A stretch of 7,853 bases of DNA, from positions 1 through 7,853 of the forward strand of contig JACQOC010000116.1 in the NCBI GenBank assembly GCA_016202785.1, given 5' to 3'. The notes beneath the pieces are model-generated. The model was given only the letters and a program-made list of their open reading frames with translations, did not search any database and was not told the DNA's origin. This stretch comes from Candidatus Aenigmatarchaeota archaeon (GTDB lineage Archaea > Aenigmatarchaeota > Aenigmatarchaeia > QMZP01). Positions 5,788-7,853 of the stretch are shown here, in pieces; within the stretch, counting starts at the first letter, position 1; every line of letters starts with the position of its first letter. Position numbers and translations under genes: made by a program.

Positions 5788-6600
5788 CTAAGATAGCGCG
5801 AAAACCGCTATGATAAACAGGTTCTGGAATATCGTTGCCTGGATGCCACGTCGAAACGTTTCCATAAACATTTTTGTCTTCAATGGCTGTATCGCCCAGT
5901 AGAAGGCCAATGCTAGAGCAATGGCCGCCAACCTGGTTGGCTCGAAAGCAAGGTAAAGAAGTGGAAGTAACGGCAAAAGCTGCAATAAATGCACTGAATT
6001 CCTTTCACCGAGTTGGATGGCCAACGTCTGTATACCTTTCTTAGAATCACCCTTTATGTCCGGCAGGTCTTTGGAGAAGGCCACCAAGAACGCAATCATG
6101 GCCTGGATGGCTATAATTTGGTAAATGAGCATATTGCTTATGCCGACTAGAAGACCTCCGACGAGAACAGCCACGGAATGGCCGAAGACTACGCTTAACG
6201 TATTAAATATGCCGTGTGCTTTCAGGTGTATCGGCTTCACAGAATATGCTATGCCGATAGCGGCCAGCGCTGCCGTTGGGATGAATATCTCCATCCCAAT
6301 TAAATCCGTTCCTAGCAAGCTTGTCCCAAAGCACAGCGCCGTGAAAATCTGTAAATCGCGTCGTTTGATTGCCCCCGTGACCAGTGGTCGGTCCGGCTTG
6401 TTTATCCTGTCAATCTCCTCGTCCGCCAGCGCGTTGATGGCATAAATGCCGAAATAGGCAAACATCATGGATGCAGCGCCTATGATCACCCGCTCCCAAC
6501 CAGCATTGTCTGCGCCAGCTATTGCCACGCCGGTCGCTATGTTGATGAAATATATCAGTTGGATCTCCGGCCTGACGGTTTTGAGCAGGGCGGCCAGCAT
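5788..6600 (-). CDS. UbiA-family membrane prenyltransferase
   Basis: UbiA enzymes transfer a polyprenyl group to an acceptor inside the membrane, with Mg2+ held by two Asp-rich motifs. In archaea the best-known member makes digeranylgeranylglyceryl phosphate for membrane lipids; others prenylate quinone or aromatic rings. Motif 1 is NALADEEIDRINKPDRPL (residues 56-73): N56, D60 and D64 are present, but the frequent second-position Asp (ND...) is Ala57. Between them lies YSVKPIHLKAHG (119-130), the typical YS..P..LK..G element. Motif 2 is KDLPDIKGD (177-185), with D178, D181 and D185. About eight or nine hydrophobic segments span 270 aa, normal for the family. The ATG at 6600 is one nucleotide after the V4R gene's TGA, so the two are co-transcribed and probably coupled. 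Which prenyl acceptor it uses cannot be read from the sequence. Confidence 0.9.
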   Translation of the reverse strand: MLAALLKTVRPEIQLIYFINIATGVAIAGADNAGWERVIIGAASMMFAYFGIYAINALADEEIDRINKPDRPLVTGAIKRRDLQIFTALCFGTSLLGTDLIGMEIFIPTAALAAIGIAYSVKPIHLKAHGIFNTLSVVFGHSVAVLVGGLLVGISNMLIYQIIAIQAMIAFLVAFSKDLPDIKGDSKKGIQTLAIQLGERNSVHLLQLLPLLPLLYLAFEPTRLAAIALALAFYWAIQPLKTKMFMETFRRGIQATIFQNLFIIAVFALS

Positions 6601-6601
6601 A

Positions 6602-7735
6602 TCAACCGCCTATCGATACCGTGGCGTTCCATGCCATCTTTTTCTTGAATGTTATGCTTACCTTGGCGTTCTTGAAGAACCGCGCCGCCATACCAGAGAC
6701 TAAACCCTCGAAATACCTGTTGGTTTCGGGCATGAAATATTCTGACCACGGGAACCCGGAAACATAGATTCTTACTTTTTCTGTGGGTATGAAGGTAGGC
6801 ACTCCGAAGCCGAAGGCGGAGATGTGCTCCGTGATGAACCTTGCACCTTTCTCGCGATTAGCTTCGCTCTGAGCCAAAATGCCACCAATCTTGTATGCGC
6901 TGTCGAATACTATTTTCTGCCCTGCTTTTCCAAAGCTTTTCGATATGTTCCGTTCCAGTATTTGTAGCGCGCTCAGTTCCATCGGAAACAGCCGTTCACC
7001 ACTATGAAGGAGTTTTCCCACGTCATAGACCACTTTCTTATTATCCAGCAGATTCTGCATGCTGATCACGTAGTTGCCGTAGCCTTCGATGGTCCTGTTC
7101 ATCGGCGCATAGTCCCTCGACACCGCTATATTCTCCTCCTTCCTGGTGCGATAGACATTCTTGAACTCCTTACCGAGTAATCTATATGGTCCATATACGA
7201 CAGAGCAACTAGAATCGCCCCGTCCTTCGCACGTTATCTGCACGCCTTCGATGGTTGGGTCGTTGCATATGCTGCGCCAATAACCAGTAACTACACCTTC
7301 GGTAAAGAATGTCCCGTTGCCACTCTTCGGACAGATGATGAACTTCTTAATATTCAGGTCTAATCGCTTCTGATCCCAATCAACGTGGTCTTTCAGTTCT
7401 TCCGCGAAGGCCGTCTCGAAGGTTTTTATGAAAAAATAGAACATCTGCTCTCGGTTGCTGTCATTTATGGCCGGCACTTTTTCCAACATGCAATAGCGCC
7501 TTCCAAAATCTCTCCCACTTTTGTAGAGCACATACCTGCCTTTATCGCCGAATTTTTTTGTCACTTCGCTCTCGATATTAGCAAAGGCAGATTCCGACAA
7601 CATGATATTGCGCAACGGGAATTTGACCTTTGAGAGGAAAGTAAAAGATTCCTGTATGAAACCAGGAGTGTCCAATGACACCAGCTTTGGTACCAAGACT
7701 TTCCTAATAAGCCAGTTTATGTTGCTCCCAGCCAT
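6602..7735 (-). CDS. Two-domain V4R-like (4-vinyl reductase/hydrocarbon-binding fold) protein
   Basis: This is a soluble 377-aa protein without signal peptide or membrane helix. Residues about 40-183 look like a V4R domain, ending in a Cys-rich motif CEGRGDSSC (C169, C177) that resembles the C.G.G...C pattern of V4R domains. Residues about 247-375 look like a second, diverged copy: FGDKGRYVLYKSGRDFG (62-78) aligns with FGKAGQKIVFDSAYKIG (268-284), each preceded by a similar helix starting near E48 and E253. The second copy lacks the cysteines. V4R domains bind small hydrophobic or aromatic ligands and occur in bacteriochlorophyll BchJ and phenol-sensing regulators such as XylR/DmpR; the fold is shared with TRAPP subunits. 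No DNA-binding or ATPase domain is present, so a sensor-activator of the XylR kind is excluded. It is the first gene of an operon with the UbiA-family gene. The family call is by motif and is moderate; function unknown. Confidence 0.65.
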   Translation of the reverse strand: MAGSNINWLIRKVLVPKLVSLDTPGFIQESFTFLSKVKFPLRNIMLSESAFANIESEVTKKFGDKGRYVLYKSGRDFGRRYCMLEKVPAINDSNREQMFYFFIKTFETAFAEELKDHVDWDQKRLDLNIKKFIICPKSGNGTFFTEGVVTGYWRSICNDPTIEGVQITCEGRGDSSCSVVYGPYRLLGKEFKNVYRTRKEENIAVSRDYAPMNRTIEGYGNYVISMQNLLDNKKVVYDVGKLLHSGERLFPMELSALQILERNISKSFGKAGQKIVFDSAYKIGGILAQSEANREKGARFITEHISAFGFGVPTFIPTEKVRIYVSGFPWSEYFMPETNRYFEGLVSGMAARFFKNAKVSITFKKKMAWNATVSIGG

Positions 7736-7756
7736 GCTTAATTTTTATGTGAGTGC

Positions 7757-7764
7757 ATAATAAC
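7757..7764 (-). promoter_or_regulatory. Probable TATA box of the V4R-ubiA operon
   Basis: The minus strand reads CGGTTATTATGC. The core GTTATTAT is centred about 25 nt before the V4R ATG at 7735, which predicts a leaderless transcript. No Shine-Dalgarno sequence is seen before that ATG. The TATA match is fair, not strong. Confidence 0.4.
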
Positions 7765-7789
7765 CGCACTGAAACCCTTCAAAGCCGCG

Positions 7790-7825
7790 ATAAATAACCC
7801 CGTACTTTGCTGCGGGGTTATTTAT
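7790..7825. repeat. Perfect 13-bp inverted repeat with 10-nt loop
   Basis: The left arm ATAAATAACCCCG (7790-7802) is the exact reverse complement of the right arm CGGGGTTATTTAT (7813-7825), around the loop TACTTTGCTG. A G-T pair could extend it by one. It lies upstream of the V4R promoter in non-coding DNA at the window's right end. It could be an RNA hairpin at the 3' end of a gene beyond the window, a dyad operator for a dimeric regulator, or part of a dispersed repeat. No second copy was noticed in this window. Nothing else was recognised in 7736-7853 apart from the V4R promoter. Confidence 0.75.
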
Positions 7826-7853
7826 TAATAATTCTCTAAAAACACTTTATGCC

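Noticed and set aside
7790..7825. Calling the inverted repeat a rho-independent terminator
   Set aside because: The stem is GC-rich only near the loop, no run of T follows either arm closely, and archaeal termination does not normally need a hairpin.
7736..7853. tRNA or other known RNA gene around the 7790-7825 hairpin
   Set aside because: Only one stem is present; no cloverleaf, T-loop sequence or CCA-adjacent acceptor pairing could be found.
1..7853. CRISPR array, insertion sequence, transposase or integrase, phage genes
   Set aside because: No regularly spaced repeats, no target-site duplications and no such proteins were seen.

Overview
This is an archaeal chromosomal segment. Three genes are diagnostic: archaeal-type ribosomal protein uL11, an Spt5 of archaeal NGN+KOW size, and a single-span SecE/Sec61-gamma. 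A type I-like all-trans polyprenyl diphosphate synthase and archaeal TATA boxes about 24-35 nt before start codons agree with this. The lineage cannot be fixed from the sequence. The left part looks GC-rich, and the right-hand genes (from about 5.8 kb) look clearly more AT-rich.

Layout from the left. (1) The C-terminal end of a multi-pass membrane protein resembling a GT-C/PMT-type glycosyltransferase, cut by the window edge. (2) msrA, methionine sulfoxide reductase A, on the plus strand. (3) Convergent to it, on the minus strand, an information-processing block read as secE, spt5, rpl11. secE and spt5 are 7 nt apart and form an operon; rpl11 has its own promoter. (4) Divergent from secE, a polyprenyl (probably geranylgeranyl) diphosphate synthase. 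One near-symmetric TATA element appears to serve both directions. (5) A stand-alone single-domain KaiC/RecA-like ATPase. (6) An MIO-type histidine/aromatic amino acid ammonia-lyase (HutH family) with a mixed set of substrate-selectivity residues. (7) Convergent to it with a 5-nt gap, a minus-strand operon of a tandem V4R-like protein followed by a UbiA-family membrane prenyltransferase (TGA-T-ATG junction). (8) About 118 nt of non-coding DNA with the V4R promoter and a perfect 13-bp inverted repeat.

Most of the window is housekeeping: translation, transcription elongation, protein export and isoprenoid lipid synthesis. The less ordinary part is the right half. An orphan MIO lyase sits against a V4R-UbiA operon, with a prenyl diphosphate synthase about 0.8 kb upstream of the lyase. 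An attractive but unproven reading is that the V4R protein binds a hydrophobic or aromatic ligand linked to the UbiA product, with the lyase supplying an unsaturated aryl acid. A plainer reading is an archaeal lipid prenyltransferase with a lipid-binding partner next to an unrelated, possibly acquired, histidine ammonia-lyase.
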